A stretch of 9,569 nucleotides of DNA from an uncultured bacterium. Its GTDB lineage: Bacteria; Chloroflexota; Anaerolineae; JACIWP01. The notes below the pieces were generated by a model. It had not been told where the DNA came from. It did no database searches and saw only the letters and a list, made by a program, of their open reading frames with translations. Below are positions 1-8,070 of the stretch, piece after piece. Each line of letters opens with the position of its first letter. Within the stretch, counting starts at the first letter, position 1. The stretch lies in the NCBI GenBank assembly GCA_903872005.1, contig CAIQJD010000493.1, positions 1 through 9,569 on the forward strand, given 5' to 3'. The position numbers were made by a program, and so were the translations under genes.

Positions 1-319
1 CCGGCGGCTCGGCCGGCGTGAAGGGCGCGGCCAACGGTTGCAGACAGCGGCCGGCCGCGATCTCGCCCTGCAGCCACTCCAGGCCGGCCGCCGCGCCAGG
101 GTAGGCCGGCTGCAGCTCCAGGACTTTTTGCAAGCTGCTCCAGGCTTCCCAGGGGTTGGTGGTGACGCAAGCCAGCCAGAGCCAGGCGTCGGCGTCGGCC
201 GGCTGTCGGCCCAGATGGGCGACCAGGGCGGCGCGGGCGGCGTCCGCGTCGCCGGCGCGCGCCAGGGCGACGGCTTCCTCCAAGCGAATGGGTTGCGTCT
301 GCGATTGCTCTGCTGACAC
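1..319 (-). CDS. TPR-repeat protein, N-terminal part (runs off left edge)
   Basis: Reading the minus strand from a GTG at 317-319 gives 106 codons without a stop, leaving the window at position 1. Residues about 11-44 and 45-78 look like two tetratricopeptide helix pairs, with the typical AWLWLA pattern near 45-50 and VLELQP near 66-71. TPR proteins are protein-interaction scaffolds; no partner can be named. The start is chosen because an in-frame TAG lies 30 nt upstream with no ATG, GTG or TTG in between, and AGAGG sits 7 nt before the GTG. No signal peptide is seen, so it is probably cytoplasmic at least at this end. The last visible residues are TPAEPP, a Pro/Ala/Glu-rich linker like the tail of the zinc-ribbon protein at 839-1408, so further domains may follow. 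The coding reading is clear; the function is not. Confidence 0.75.
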   Translation of the reverse strand, partial: MSAEQSQTQPIRLEEAVALARAGDADAARAALVAHLGRQPADADAWLWLACVTTNPWEAWSSLQKVLELQPAYPGAAAGLEWLQGEIAAGRCLQPLAAPFTPAEPP

Positions 320-399
320 GCTGCGGCCTCTGGGATGAGAAATCGCCGGCTAATGGGCGCGCCCGACCATGCGCCAGGCGCAACCGCCGGGTTGACGGG

Positions 400-428
400 A
401 TTATACCACATCTGGCGCGGGGAGCAAA
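400..428 (-). promoter_or_regulatory. Putative sigma-70-type promoter, extended -10, for the TPR gene
   Basis: On the minus strand a perfect TATAAT (405 down to 400) is preceded by TGG, giving an extended -10 TGGTATAAT. A -35 is weak: TTTGCT at 428-423 with a 17-nt spacer matches the consensus at 3 of 6. Transcription would start near 393, leaving a leader of about 74 nt before the GTG at 319. The same TGGTATAAT occurs upstream of the zinc-ribbon gene, which raises confidence. Confidence 0.55.
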
Positions 429-465
429 GCCTCCGGCGACTGGGAAACGCGCTCGCCTTGCTAAC

Positions 466-494
466 CGTAGAGGCAGGCCTTGTGCCTGCCCTCT
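466..494. repeat. Short palindromic intergenic repeat
   Basis: GGCAGGC (472-478) and GCCTGCC (484-490) form a perfect 7-bp stem around the loop CTTGT. The flanks GTAGA and CTCTGGGGGG give the look of a family of short GTAGGGGC...GCCCC-type palindromes that I recall from intergenic regions of Chloroflexota and cyanobacteria. That family link is from memory and only one copy is visible here. It lies upstream of the TPR promoter and is not followed by a T-tract, so a terminator role is not favoured. Confidence 0.4.
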
Positions 495-575
495 GGGGGG
501 CCACACGGGCTGATGTTACACGCCCGGCAAAGGATGGTGTCTCACACGGTTGGAGACGCGCGCGTCAACGCCGGC

Positions 576-646
576 CCTTTGGAGCGCGAAAGGCGCGAAA
601 TGGATGCAAAAGACACGAACCTTTCGCGCCTTTCGTGTTCCAAAGG
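576..646 (+). repeat. CGCGAAA inverted repeat, copy A
   Basis: Arms 576-600 and 622-646 pair over 25 positions with only two non-Watson-Crick pairs, both G.T when read on the plus strand (G584 with T638, G586 with T636). The loop is 601-621. Each arm is built from a GGCGCGAAA-type unit and ends in TTTGGA at the left or TCCAAA at the right. It belongs to the same family as copies B (8060-8196) and C (8679-8794), and lies in the same orientation: left arm with CGCGAA, right arm with TTCGTG. No gene adjoins it directly and no TACAAT box follows it, unlike B and C. Confidence 0.85.
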
Positions 647-778
647 CCGCCGCGATGGCGCGGCTCGCCCGGAAACTGCAAGTCGCCGGCCGGCGACGCG
701 CAAGCTCCGGGTCTATGGCGGACATCTCGCCAAGCCGCGCGGCGGGATGAGCGGGATGCAACCAGCCGTGAGCAATAG

Positions 779-815
779 ACACGGGGCCGTCACCTCGAAA
801 GGGACGGCCCCGTGT
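779..815 (-). terminator. 13-bp perfect hairpin, likely terminator of the zinc-ribbon gene
   Basis: Positions 779-791 and 803-815 are perfectly complementary, with an 11-nt loop, and the stem is very GC-rich. It begins 23 nt after the stop codon of the minus-strand gene at 839-1408, the usual place for a terminator. Read on the minus strand the stem is followed by CTATTGCTC rather than a run of T, so this is not a textbook intrinsic terminator. It could instead be a 3'-end-stabilising hairpin or another palindromic repeat. Confidence 0.5.
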
Positions 816-838
816 TCATGCTCGCTGACTAACCTGCG

Positions 839-1408
839 CTAGTTGTCGGCCACATTCCCGCTGGACTGCGCCTCCGGCGAGAGGTACTCATAGCTCTCGA
901 CCGGCGGCTCGACCGGCGCAGGCTCGGCCGGCAGCTCGGCCGGCGGTTCGGCCGGCGGCGTCTGGTCGGCCTCGCAGTAGGGGCAGACCTTCCACTTCAA
1001 GCGCAAGATGCGCCCGCAATTGACGCAGGGCTTCTTGAGCCGGGTGTAGCAGGACGGACAGACGAGGTAGTCTTGCTCGATGCGGCGCTTGCAACTGGGA
1101 CACTGCGCGCGCTCCTCGATGTCCTGCAACAAGGCTTCCTCTTCCAACGCGCGCTCATAGGTCTCGGCGAGCTTCTCTTGCGGGCGCAGGATCATGTAAA
1201 TCAACAGGCCCGGCAAGTTGAAGATCAGCACCAGCAGCGTCGCCAACAGTTGGGCGAAGATATCGCGCGAGCGCGAGCGCATATCCCGGAAAGTCCAGAT
1301 GACCAGGCTGATCCATAGGGCGGTGAAGAACCCGCCCAGCACAGCCAGGGCGACCTGCAGGACGACCAGGATCGAGTTAATCAAATCAGGCGGAAATAGC
1401 GAACCCAT
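839..1408 (-). CDS. Two-TM membrane protein with double zinc ribbon
   Basis: The 189-residue product has two hydrophobic helices (about 10-40 and 50-75), a charged helix (76-100), then four CxxC knuckles: C103/C106, C117/C120, C128/C131 and C142/C145. The pairs form two zinc-ribbon units of the DZANK/double-zinc-ribbon type. Residues 148-172 are a Pro/Ala/Glu-rich tail coded by near-tandem GC-rich DNA at about 900-960. Proteins of this layout are common and uncharacterised; the ribbons probably face the cytoplasm and bind protein or nucleic acid, which is inference. The ATG at 1406-1408 is preceded by GGGAG at 6 nt. The gene has its own promoter (1462-1490) inside the 3' end of mnmG and a hairpin after its stop (TAG), so it can be a separate transcription unit. 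Confidence 0.85.
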   Translation of the reverse strand: MGSLFPPDLINSILVVLQVALAVLGGFFTALWISLVIWTFRDMRSRSRDIFAQLLATLLVLIFNLPGLLIYMILRPQEKLAETYERALEEEALLQDIEERAQCPSCKRRIEQDYLVCPSCYTRLKKPCVNCGRILRLKWKVCPYCEADQTPPAEPPAELPAEPAPVEPPVESYEYLSPEAQSSGNVADN

Positions 1409-1461
1409 GCTTTACTCCCTCGCAGGCATTGAGAATCCACAGAGGCTCTCTGCTGGGGGCG

Positions 1462-1490
1462 ATTATACCATCAGACGACGCTTTTGTCAT
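1462..1490 (-). promoter_or_regulatory. Strong sigma-70-type promoter inside the mnmG 3' end
   Basis: On the minus strand ATGACA (1490-1485, 5 of 6 matches to TTGACA) is followed by a 17-nt spacer and a perfect TATAAT (1467-1462), with TGG directly before the -10 as an extended element. The start site would fall near 1455, giving a leader of about 47 nt for the zinc-ribbon gene. The -35 and most of the spacer lie within the last codons of mnmG, so these bases carry both coding and promoter information. Confidence 0.75.
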
Positions 1491-3417
1491 GTTTCCCGCG
1501 CCCCCGCTCCAAATAGATGAGCAAGACCGCGATGTCGGCCGGGTTGACGCCGGCCAGGCGCGCGGCCTGGCCCACCGTCGCCGGCCGAAAGCGGAGCATC
1601 TGCTGGCGCGCCTCGTTACGCAGCCCCACGACGCCGGCGTAGTCGAAATCGGCCGGGATGGCGCGCGTCTCCAGCCGGCGGGCGCGCTCCACCTGCTGCT
1701 CCTGTTTGGCGATGTAGCCGGCGTATTTGGCTTCGATGACCACCTGCTCGACGACGGCCGGCGCCAGCGGATCTGGCGGCGGCGCCAGGCGCTGAATCAG
1801 CGCGTAGTCGCAGGCCGGCCGGCGCAAGAAGGCCAGCAGGTTCACCCCATCGTCCAGCGGCTCCTCGCCGGCTGCGGCCAGGACAGCATTCACCTCGGCC
1901 GCCGGCGCCAGCCAGGTCTCGGCCAGCCGGCGCAGCTCGCCCTGGATGGCCTGGCGCGCCGCTTGCGTGGCGGCAAAGCGCTCGGCCGGCAGCAGGCCGG
2001 CGGCATGGCCCAGCGGCCCCAGGCGCAGATCGGCGTTGTCCTGGCGCAGCAACAGGCGATATTCGGCGCGCGAGGTCATGATGCGGTACGGCTCCGTCAG
2101 CTCCTTCGTGATCAGGTCGTCAATCATCACACCGATGTAGGCTTGCTCGCGCCCCAGCACCAGCGCCGGCCGGCGGCTGGCCTTCAGCGCAGCGTTCATG
2201 CCGGCCATGAGGCCCTGCGCGGCGGCCTCTTCGTAACCAGAGGTGCCGTTGATTTGGCCGGCGTGGAACAGCCCCTCGACGCGCCGCGTCTCCAACGTCG
2301 GGCTGAGCTGATCCGTGGGGACGTGGTCATACTCGATGGCGTAGCCGGCGCGCATGATCTCGGCCGCCCGCAGCGCCGGGATGGAGTGCAGCATCTCGCG
2401 CTGCACATCTTCGGGGAGGCTGGTGAAGAAGCCCTGCACGTAGACCTCGCTGGTCTGCCAGCCTTCCGGCTCCAGGAAGAGCTGGTGCGCCGGCTTGTCG
2501 GGGAAACGGATCAGCTTCTCCTCGAAGGAGGGGCAGTAGCGCGGCCCGGCGCCCTGGATGAAGCCGCTGGCGATGGGCGAGCGATCCAGGTTGGCGCGCA
2601 CGATGGCGTGGGTCTGCGCGTTGGTATGCACCAGATAGCACGGGAGTTGCGCCCGCCAGGGGGTGAGCGGCCCGCGCGGGTAAATCGGGCTGGGCGGGAG
2701 GCGCAGGTCGCCGGCCAGGTCCGGCGCCGCCTCCGGCGGGTAGGCCGTAGAGAAGGCCAGCGGGACGTCGCTGCCGGGCTGCATGACGGTCAGGCTATAG
2801 TCAATCGTGCGGGCGTCAATGCGCGGCGGCGTATTGGTCTGCAAACGCGTCAGCCGGAAGCCGAGCAGGCGCAGCGACGCCGAGAGGCCGACGGCGGGGA
2901 ATTCGCCGGCGCGGCCGGCCGGGTAGGTGTGCGCCCCGCTCATGATGCGGCCGGCCAGGAAGGTGCCCGTCGTCAGGACGACGGTGCGGCCGGCATAAAT
3001 CTGATCGGTCTGCGTGCGGACGCCGGCGACCTGATCGCCGCCAACCAGCAGCTCTTCCACCATTGCCTGCTTCAGGTGCAGGTTGGGCGTATGTTCCAGG
3101 GTATGCTTCATAGCGCGCGAGTAGAGGCGCTTGTCGGCCTGGGCGCGCAGCGCCTGCACGGCCGGCCCTTTGGACGAATTGAGCAGCCGAATCTGGATAT
3201 GGGTGCGGTCGGTGTTGCGGCCCATCTCGCCGCCCAGGGCGTCCATCTCGCGCACCAGATGGCCCTTGCCCGGCCCGCCAATGGAAGGGTTGCACGGCAT
3301 CTGGGCAATCAGGTCCAGGTTCATGGTCAAGAGCAGGGTGCGCGCGCCCATGCGCGCCGCCGCCAGCGCGGCCTCGCAGCCGGCATGGCCGGCGCCCACC
3401 ACGATCACATCGTACAT
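1471..3417 (-). CDS. mnmG: tRNA uridine-5-carboxymethylaminomethyl synthesis enzyme MnmG (GidA)
   Basis: MnmG with MnmE adds the carboxymethylaminomethyl group to wobble uridine 34 of certain tRNAs, using FAD, NADH and methylene-tetrahydrofolate. The 648-residue product opens with the FAD Rossmann motif GAGHAG (8-13). It has the cysteine regions MPCNPSIGG (C42) and GPRYCPS (C295), the FLEPEG element (314-319) and INGTSGYEEAAAQG (389-402), all hallmarks of the family. It is slightly longer than the E. coli protein (629); a proline-rich stretch at about 226-256 appears to be the extra material. One oddity is RLQTNTPPR (191-199), where the family usually reads RLKTGTPPR. The start ATG at 3415-3417 gives the canonical N-terminus; the preceding prepilin-like gene ends 12 nt before it and supplies a weak AGGA signal. 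The far end contains the promoter of the next gene. Confidence 0.97.
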   Translation of the reverse strand: MYDVIVVGAGHAGCEAALAAARMGARTLLLTMNLDLIAQMPCNPSIGGPGKGHLVREMDALGGEMGRNTDRTHIQIRLLNSSKGPAVQALRAQADKRLYSRAMKHTLEHTPNLHLKQAMVEELLVGGDQVAGVRTQTDQIYAGRTVVLTTGTFLAGRIMSGAHTYPAGRAGEFPAVGLSASLRLLGFRLTRLQTNTPPRIDARTIDYSLTVMQPGSDVPLAFSTAYPPEAAPDLAGDLRLPPSPIYPRGPLTPWRAQLPCYLVHTNAQTHAIVRANLDRSPIASGFIQGAGPRYCPSFEEKLIRFPDKPAHQLFLEPEGWQTSEVYVQGFFTSLPEDVQREMLHSIPALRAAEIMRAGYAIEYDHVPTDQLSPTLETRRVEGLFHAGQINGTSGYEEAAAQGLMAGMNAALKASRRPALVLGREQAYIGVMIDDLITKELTEPYRIMTSRAEYRLLLRQDNADLRLGPLGHAAGLLPAERFAATQAARQAIQGELRRLAETWLAPAAEVNAVLAAAGEEPLDDGVNLLAFLRRPACDYALIQRLAPPPDPLAPAVVEQVVIEAKYAGYIAKQEQQVERARRLETRAIPADFDYAGVVGLRNEARQQMLRFRPATVGQAARLAGVNPADIAVLLIYLERGRGKHDKSVV

Positions 3418-3429
3418 GGAGCCATCATC

Positions 3430-3957
3430 CTATCCCACAACGCGCGCCTCCACCGTACGCAGATCCACCTCTATCCCATCGTCCTCCGAATGATAGAAGC
3501 AGCGACCATCTGCGGCCCGGCACCATATACTCCAACCGTCATACAGGCGCAGCAGGTTGCCCCGCACATCGCGCACATACACTTGAATGTTATCGCCGCT
3601 CACGTTGGCAAGGCCGATGGAGTCGCCGTGCGGGTTCCAGCGGATGCCGCTCACCGGCGTGTCCCAGTCGTCTGGATGGAGGCCCAGCGCGGTGTAGCGT
3701 TGGTCGCCCCACGAAGGGGGCCAGGAGCCGTGCGCCTGATAGTATTCGCGGATGCGGCGCATGAAATCGTTGGCGATGGTTGGGATGCCCGAAGGCGCCG
3801 GCGTCGCTCCGCCGCGCAAGACATCGGCCACCCGGGAATAGCCGCCGGCCGTCCCGCTGCCCAGCAGCGTCAACGCGGCGATGATCAGGAGCGCGACGAG
3901 CGCGATCAAGAACACGTATTCGACGAGGGCCTGGCCGGCCTGAAAGCGCTGTTTCAT
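3430..3957 (-). CDS. Flp/TadE-type prepilin-like protein
   Basis: The 175-residue product starts MKQRFQAG followed by QALVEY and a long hydrophobic helix to about residue 33. This is a class III (Flp-type) prepilin signal: cleavage expected after G8, with Glu and Tyr at mature positions +5 and +6 (E13, Y14). TadE-like minor pilins share this start. Flp pilins are usually well under 100 residues; here about 115 residues of globular domain follow a Gly/Pro/Ala linker (35-60), with aromatic residues and a CX6C pair (C146, C153) that may form a disulfide. It is therefore more likely a minor or specialised pilin or pseudopilin than a major subunit. GGAGG lies 7 nt before the ATG, which overlaps the stop of the upstream gene as ATGA, so translation is probably coupled. 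The in-frame extension upstream reads across the neighbour and lacks sense. No assembly ATPase or prepilin peptidase gene is in view. Confidence 0.75.
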   Translation of the reverse strand: MKQRFQAGQALVEYVFLIALVALLIIAALTLLGSGTAGGYSRVADVLRGGATPAPSGIPTIANDFMRRIREYYQAHGSWPPSWGDQRYTALGLHPDDWDTPVSGIRWNPHGDSIGLANVSGDNIQVYVRDVRGNLLRLYDGWSIWCRAADGRCFYHSEDDGIEVDLRTVEARVVG

Positions 3958-4392
3958 GGCGTCGCCTCCGTCAGGACGACGGTCACATCGCCCAGGCCGA
4001 CTGCCTGGCCGGCGCTGATTTCCACCGTCTGCTTCCATTGGCCGGCCTGCCCCGGCGCATCCACGATCACCGTCTGCGGCCCGGCCGGCAGGGCGGCGAA
4101 GAAGAAGCAGCCGTCGGCGGAGGTGATGACGGATTGGCCGGCGATACGCACGCGCGCCGTCAGGGGCGCGCCGCCGGCCGCATGGAGGCAACCATCCAGA
4201 CCGCCGGGCAGCGGCGCCGGCAGCGTCAGGCGCACGATCAGGTAGACCAACGCCATGGCGCACAGCAGCGTCAGGCCGCGCACCAGCCAGGGACGCCAGC
4301 GCCGCGCCGCCTGGGTCAGGCGGGCATTCAGACGCGCCACGTAGCGTTGGACATGTCCTCGCGGTCGAGGCAGGTCGCTGCTGGGAGAATCC

Positions 4393-4403
<11 letters not shown>
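3954..4403 (-). CDS. Single-TM protein with carboxypeptidase-regulatory-like domain
   Basis: The 149-residue product has a basic, proline-containing cytoplasmic part (1-38), one membrane helix (about 39-60), and an extracytoplasmic beta domain (about 68-149). Within that domain GCLHAAGGAPL...GQSVITSADGCFFFAALPAG matches the pattern of CarboxypepD_reg-like beta-sandwiches: a replaced G-V-x-D start, then S-x-x-x-G-x-F-x-F-x-x-L-P-x-G. C72 and C99 could form a disulfide. These domains are structural or carbohydrate/peptide-binding modules; no enzymatic residues are seen. The ATG at 4401-4403 has GGAGG 6 nt upstream and overlaps the 3' end of pyruvate kinase by 11 nt. Its stop overlaps the ATG of the prepilin-like gene. 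The pair probably works together at the cell surface, which is inference from the coupling. Confidence 0.75.
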
Positions 4404-5868
<1,465 letters not shown>

Positions 5869-5988
5869 AGCCCCAATCCGGGGGTCAGCTAATGTCGCCA
5901 GGGTTGCCACCACATGTAGGCCCGCCGAACGCGCCAGAACCGCTATGCCGCGTCCAACGTCCGATCGCTGACCGCTGACTGCCGTCCG

Positions 5989-7221
5989 TTACCCCTTGCG
6001 CGCCTGGGCGACGCTCTCGACGACGATCTCGATTTCGGCGCGCGTCAGGGATGAGGCCGACGGGAGGTACATGCCGCGTTTGCAGAGCATTTCTGCCACC
6101 GGGTAGCGCTGGCCCTTGAACTGCTTGAAGTAGATCGGCTGCAAGTGCATCGGGATGAAGAAGGTGCGCGTCTCGATGCCGTGTTTCGCCAGCCGATGAC
6201 GCAGCTCATCGCGGCTGACGCCGAATTCGTCTTCCAACAGGATGCCATACATCCAGTAGACGTTTTCGGCCCAGGGCATTTGCGGCGGCGTGATGATGCC
6301 GGGGATCTGCTGGAGCAATGAGGTATAGTAGGCGGCATTGGCCTGGCGCGCTTGCACCAGGGTCTCCATACGCTCAGTCTGCGCCAGCCCCACGGCCGCT
6401 TGCAGGTTGGTCATGCGATAGTTGAAGCCGAGGAACTTGTGCCAGAAATGGCGCTCTTCTGAGAAGGCGTGGTCGCGCAGGTTCCAGGCCAGCCTGGCAA
6501 TCTCCGGGTTGTTGGTGGTGACCATGCCGCCTTCGCCGGTGGTGATGATCTTGTTGCCGTAGAAACTGAACGAGGCACAATCGCCCAGGCTGCCGGTGCG
6601 CCGGCCTTTGTAGCGCGCGCCGTGCGATTCAGCGGCGTCTTCGACCACGTACAGGTTGTGCTTGCGAGCAATTTCCATCAGGGGGTCCATGTCTACGGGA
6701 TGGCCGTAGGTGTGCACGGGGATGATGGCTTTGGTGCGCGGCGTGATCTTCGACTCCAACTGCGTCACGTCCATGTTCCAGGTGGCCGGCTCCGCGTCAA
6801 TCAGCACCGGCGTGGCTCCCAGATAGGTCACGCAGTTGATCGTGGCGATCATCGTGAAGGTGGGCAGGATCACCTCGTCGCCCGGCCCCAGGCCCAGGGT
6901 CGCCAGGGCCAGGTGCAGCGCGACGGTGCCGTTGGCGCAGGCCGCGCCGTATTGGCAGTCGCAGGCCGCGGCAAACGCAGCTTCGAAATCTTCGATGTAG
7001 CGGCCGGCCGAAGAGATCCAGTTGGTCTCGATGCAATGCGTGACGTACTTCAGCTCATTGCCTTCGAGGCGTGGTTCACATACCGGGATGATGCGCCGGT
7101 TCAGGTCGGCCTGCGAGACCGGGATGCGCTTGATCGTGATTTCCAGCTCCGGCTCTGGGCCGGGGATGATCTCGGCCAGGTCGCCCAGCTCGGCCAGGTC
7201 CAATCGGGTCTCTTTCAGCAT
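5989..7221 (-). CDS. DegT/DnrJ/EryC1 sugar aminotransferase, GDP-perosamine-synthase-like
   Basis: A PLP-dependent fold-type I aminotransferase acting on keto-sugar nucleotides. In the 410-residue product the core runs from about residue 45 (IPVCEPRLEGNE). It includes ANGTVALHLAL (96-106), YVVEDAAESHGA (191-202, D195 binding the PLP nitrogen) and SFSFYGNKIITTGEGG (218-231), where K224 is the Schiff-base lysine. The following GFNYRMTNLQAAVG and the RDH...WH stretch resemble GDP-4-keto-6-deoxymannose aminotransferases (perosamine synthases), but the exact sugar cannot be fixed from sequence. The first 43 residues, acidic and with no family resemblance I recognise, are an extension. The start at 7219-7221 is supported by AGGAGG at 5 nt; the frame stays open further upstream but that part overlaps the GT2 gene. 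It lies 56 nt after the GT2 gene, probably in the same operon, pointing to surface glycan synthesis. Confidence 0.9.
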   Translation of the reverse strand: MLKETRLDLAELGDLAEIIPGPEPELEITIKRIPVSQADLNRRIIPVCEPRLEGNELKYVTHCIETNWISSAGRYIEDFEAAFAAACDCQYGAACANGTVALHLALATLGLGPGDEVILPTFTMIATINCVTYLGATPVLIDAEPATWNMDVTQLESKITPRTKAIIPVHTYGHPVDMDPLMEIARKHNLYVVEDAAESHGARYKGRRTGSLGDCASFSFYGNKIITTGEGGMVTTNNPEIARLAWNLRDHAFSEERHFWHKFLGFNYRMTNLQAAVGLAQTERMETLVQARQANAAYYTSLLQQIPGIITPPQMPWAENVYWMYGILLEDEFGVSRDELRHRLAKHGIETRTFFIPMHLQPIYFKQFKGQRYPVAEMLCKRGMYLPSASSLTRAEIEIVVESVAQARKG

Positions 7222-7277
7222 ACGAGCCTCCTTCTCGGAAACTCCCGCAGTCCTTTTGGTCGCGGAAGTCTGATGAT

Positions 7278-7997
7278 TCAGGACGCGAAACGCAGACGCA
7301 GGATCGTCTCGACGTACTTGACGCCCCGGCGGAGATAGCCCCAGGGGTTCAGCGCCGTCTTGGATTCGCCGGCCTGGCGCGCCACGCAGGTGTATGGGAC
7401 CTCGACGATCTTGAAGCCCAGCCGGCGGGCGTGGTGCAGGAAATCTATGCAATACTCGCCGTAGTCGCCGCGCAGCGTGATCTGGTCGAAGACCGGCCGG
7501 CGCGCCGCGACGAAGCCGGTGGTGTAGTCGCTGATGGCGAAGCCGAGGAACAGGCCGGCGAAGAGGTTGATCGCCCGGCTGAACGCCTGGCCCACCAGCG
7601 AGTGGCCCACGTCTTTGCCGCCGCGCCGGTAGCGCGTGCCGATGGCGATGTCGGCCCCTGCGGCCTCCAGCGCCGCCAGCAGGCGCGGGATGTCTTCCGG
7701 CGGCATGGAGAGGTCGCAGTCCATCCAGACGACGATGGCGCCGGCGGCATGCCGGATGCCGTGCCAGATGGCGCTGGTCAGGCCGCGTTCGGTCATGCGC
7801 CGCTCCAACCTGATGCGCGGGTCGCCGGCGGCCAGCTCGGCGACGATGCGCCAGGCGCCGTCGGGCGAGTTGTCGTCCACGACGAGGATCTGCGCGCCGG
7901 CGGGATAGCCGGCCAACGCGGCCAGAGACCGCTCGATGAGCGGCCGGATGTTGTCGCGCTCGTTATAGGTCGGCATGATGATGGTGACGCCGGTCAT
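7278..7997 (-). CDS. GT2 glycosyltransferase, polyprenol-phosphate-mannose-synthase-like
   Basis: A 239-residue GT-A glycosyltransferase. It has IIMPTYNERDNI (6-17), VVDDNSPDG (39-47), the metal-binding DCD (93-95) in WMDCDLSMPPED, an acceptor region GTRYRRGGK (120-128), DYTTGF (157-162) where the family has D-P/Y-T/S-S/T-G-F, and GESK (210-213) as in DPM1 enzymes. Family members move a sugar, often mannose from GDP-mannose, onto polyprenyl phosphate at the inner membrane face. It has no C-terminal membrane helices, so it may work peripherally or with a partner. The ATG at 7995-7997 gives the canonical start. No Shine-Dalgarno precedes it; the promoter at 8005-8033 places transcription start at or next to the ATG, so the mRNA is probably leaderless. 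Longer in-frame starts would read through repeat B. Confidence 0.9.
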   Translation of the reverse strand: MTGVTIIMPTYNERDNIRPLIERSLAALAGYPAGAQILVVDDNSPDGAWRIVAELAAGDPRIRLERRMTERGLTSAIWHGIRHAAGAIVVWMDCDLSMPPEDIPRLLAALEAAGADIAIGTRYRRGGKDVGHSLVGQAFSRAINLFAGLFLGFAISDYTTGFVAARRPVFDQITLRGDYGEYCIDFLHHARRLGFKIVEVPYTCVARQAGESKTALNPWGYLRRGVKYVETILRLRFAS

Positions 7998-8004
7998 GGG
8001 GGTT

Positions 8005-8033
8005 ATTGTACAGGGGATGGGACGTTTTGGCAA
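8005..8033 (-). promoter_or_regulatory. Promoter for a leaderless GT2 transcript
   Basis: On the minus strand TTGCCA (8033-8028, 5 of 6 matches to TTGACA), a 17-nt spacer and TACAAT (8010-8005, 5 of 6 to TATAAT) form a good sigma-70-type promoter. Seven bases (AACCCCC) separate the -10 from the ATG at 7997, so the first transcribed base is expected at or within about a base or two of the start codon. The spacing and the lack of a Shine-Dalgarno match leaderless genes of Deinococcus and actinobacteria. It points away from repeat B. Confidence 0.7.
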
Positions 8034-8040
8034 GGAGGGG

Positions 8041-8070
8041 CGTTTGGATCGCTTGGGATCGTTTTGGATC
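8041..8070. repeat. Three tandem decamers at the left edge of repeat B
   Basis: Three adjacent 10-nt units, CGTTTGGATC, GCTTGGGATC and GTTTTGGATC, each end in GGATC. The third unit is also the outer end of the left arm of repeat B, so the edge motif TTTGGATC appears to have been amplified outward. A further CGTTTTGG lies at 8023-8030 inside the GT2 promoter. Confidence 0.7.

Larger units (their letters stand above)
320..838. other. 519-nt intergenic region rich in palindromes
   Basis: I find no credible gene here. The open frames present translate repeat DNA and have no family resemblance or good start. In order the stretch holds a promoter for the TPR gene (400-428), a short palindrome (472-490), small stems CGGGC/GCCCG (506-510 with 522-526) and GTCTC/GAGAC (539-543 with 553-557), copy A of the CGCGAAA inverted repeat (576-646), a GC-rich stretch of unknown role (647-778), and a perfect 13-bp hairpin (779-815). 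It separates two minus-strand genes. Confidence 0.7.

Noticed and set aside
335..842. Several open frames of 66-147 codons in the 320-838 gap
   Set aside because: They translate repeat A and GC-rich spacer; peptides such as RKARNG or FRAFRVPK are typical of translated cgcgaaa repeats and no good start site is present.
1429..4245. 938-codon open frame on the plus strand
   Set aside because: It is antisense to mnmG and the prepilin-like gene, shows no family features, and is Arg/Gly/Ala/Gln-rich as expected from GC-rich codon use of the real genes on the other strand.
3958..4263. Longer N-terminus for the prepilin-like protein
   Set aside because: The added part is an out-of-frame reading of the neighbouring gene, and the Flp-type signal needs to be N-terminal.
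5869..5913. Upstream GTG start for pyruvate kinase
   Set aside because: It would add 15 residues before the canonical RRTKIVCTLGPAS start and has no clear ribosome-binding site; it cannot be fully excluded because the ATG at 5868 also lacks one.
6469..7338. 289-codon open frame on the plus strand
   Set aside because: Antisense to the aminotransferase, with no recognisable domain.
7222..7452. Longer N-terminus for the aminotransferase
   Set aside because: It overlaps the GT2 coding region out of frame, while AGGAGG stands 5 nt before the ATG at 7221.
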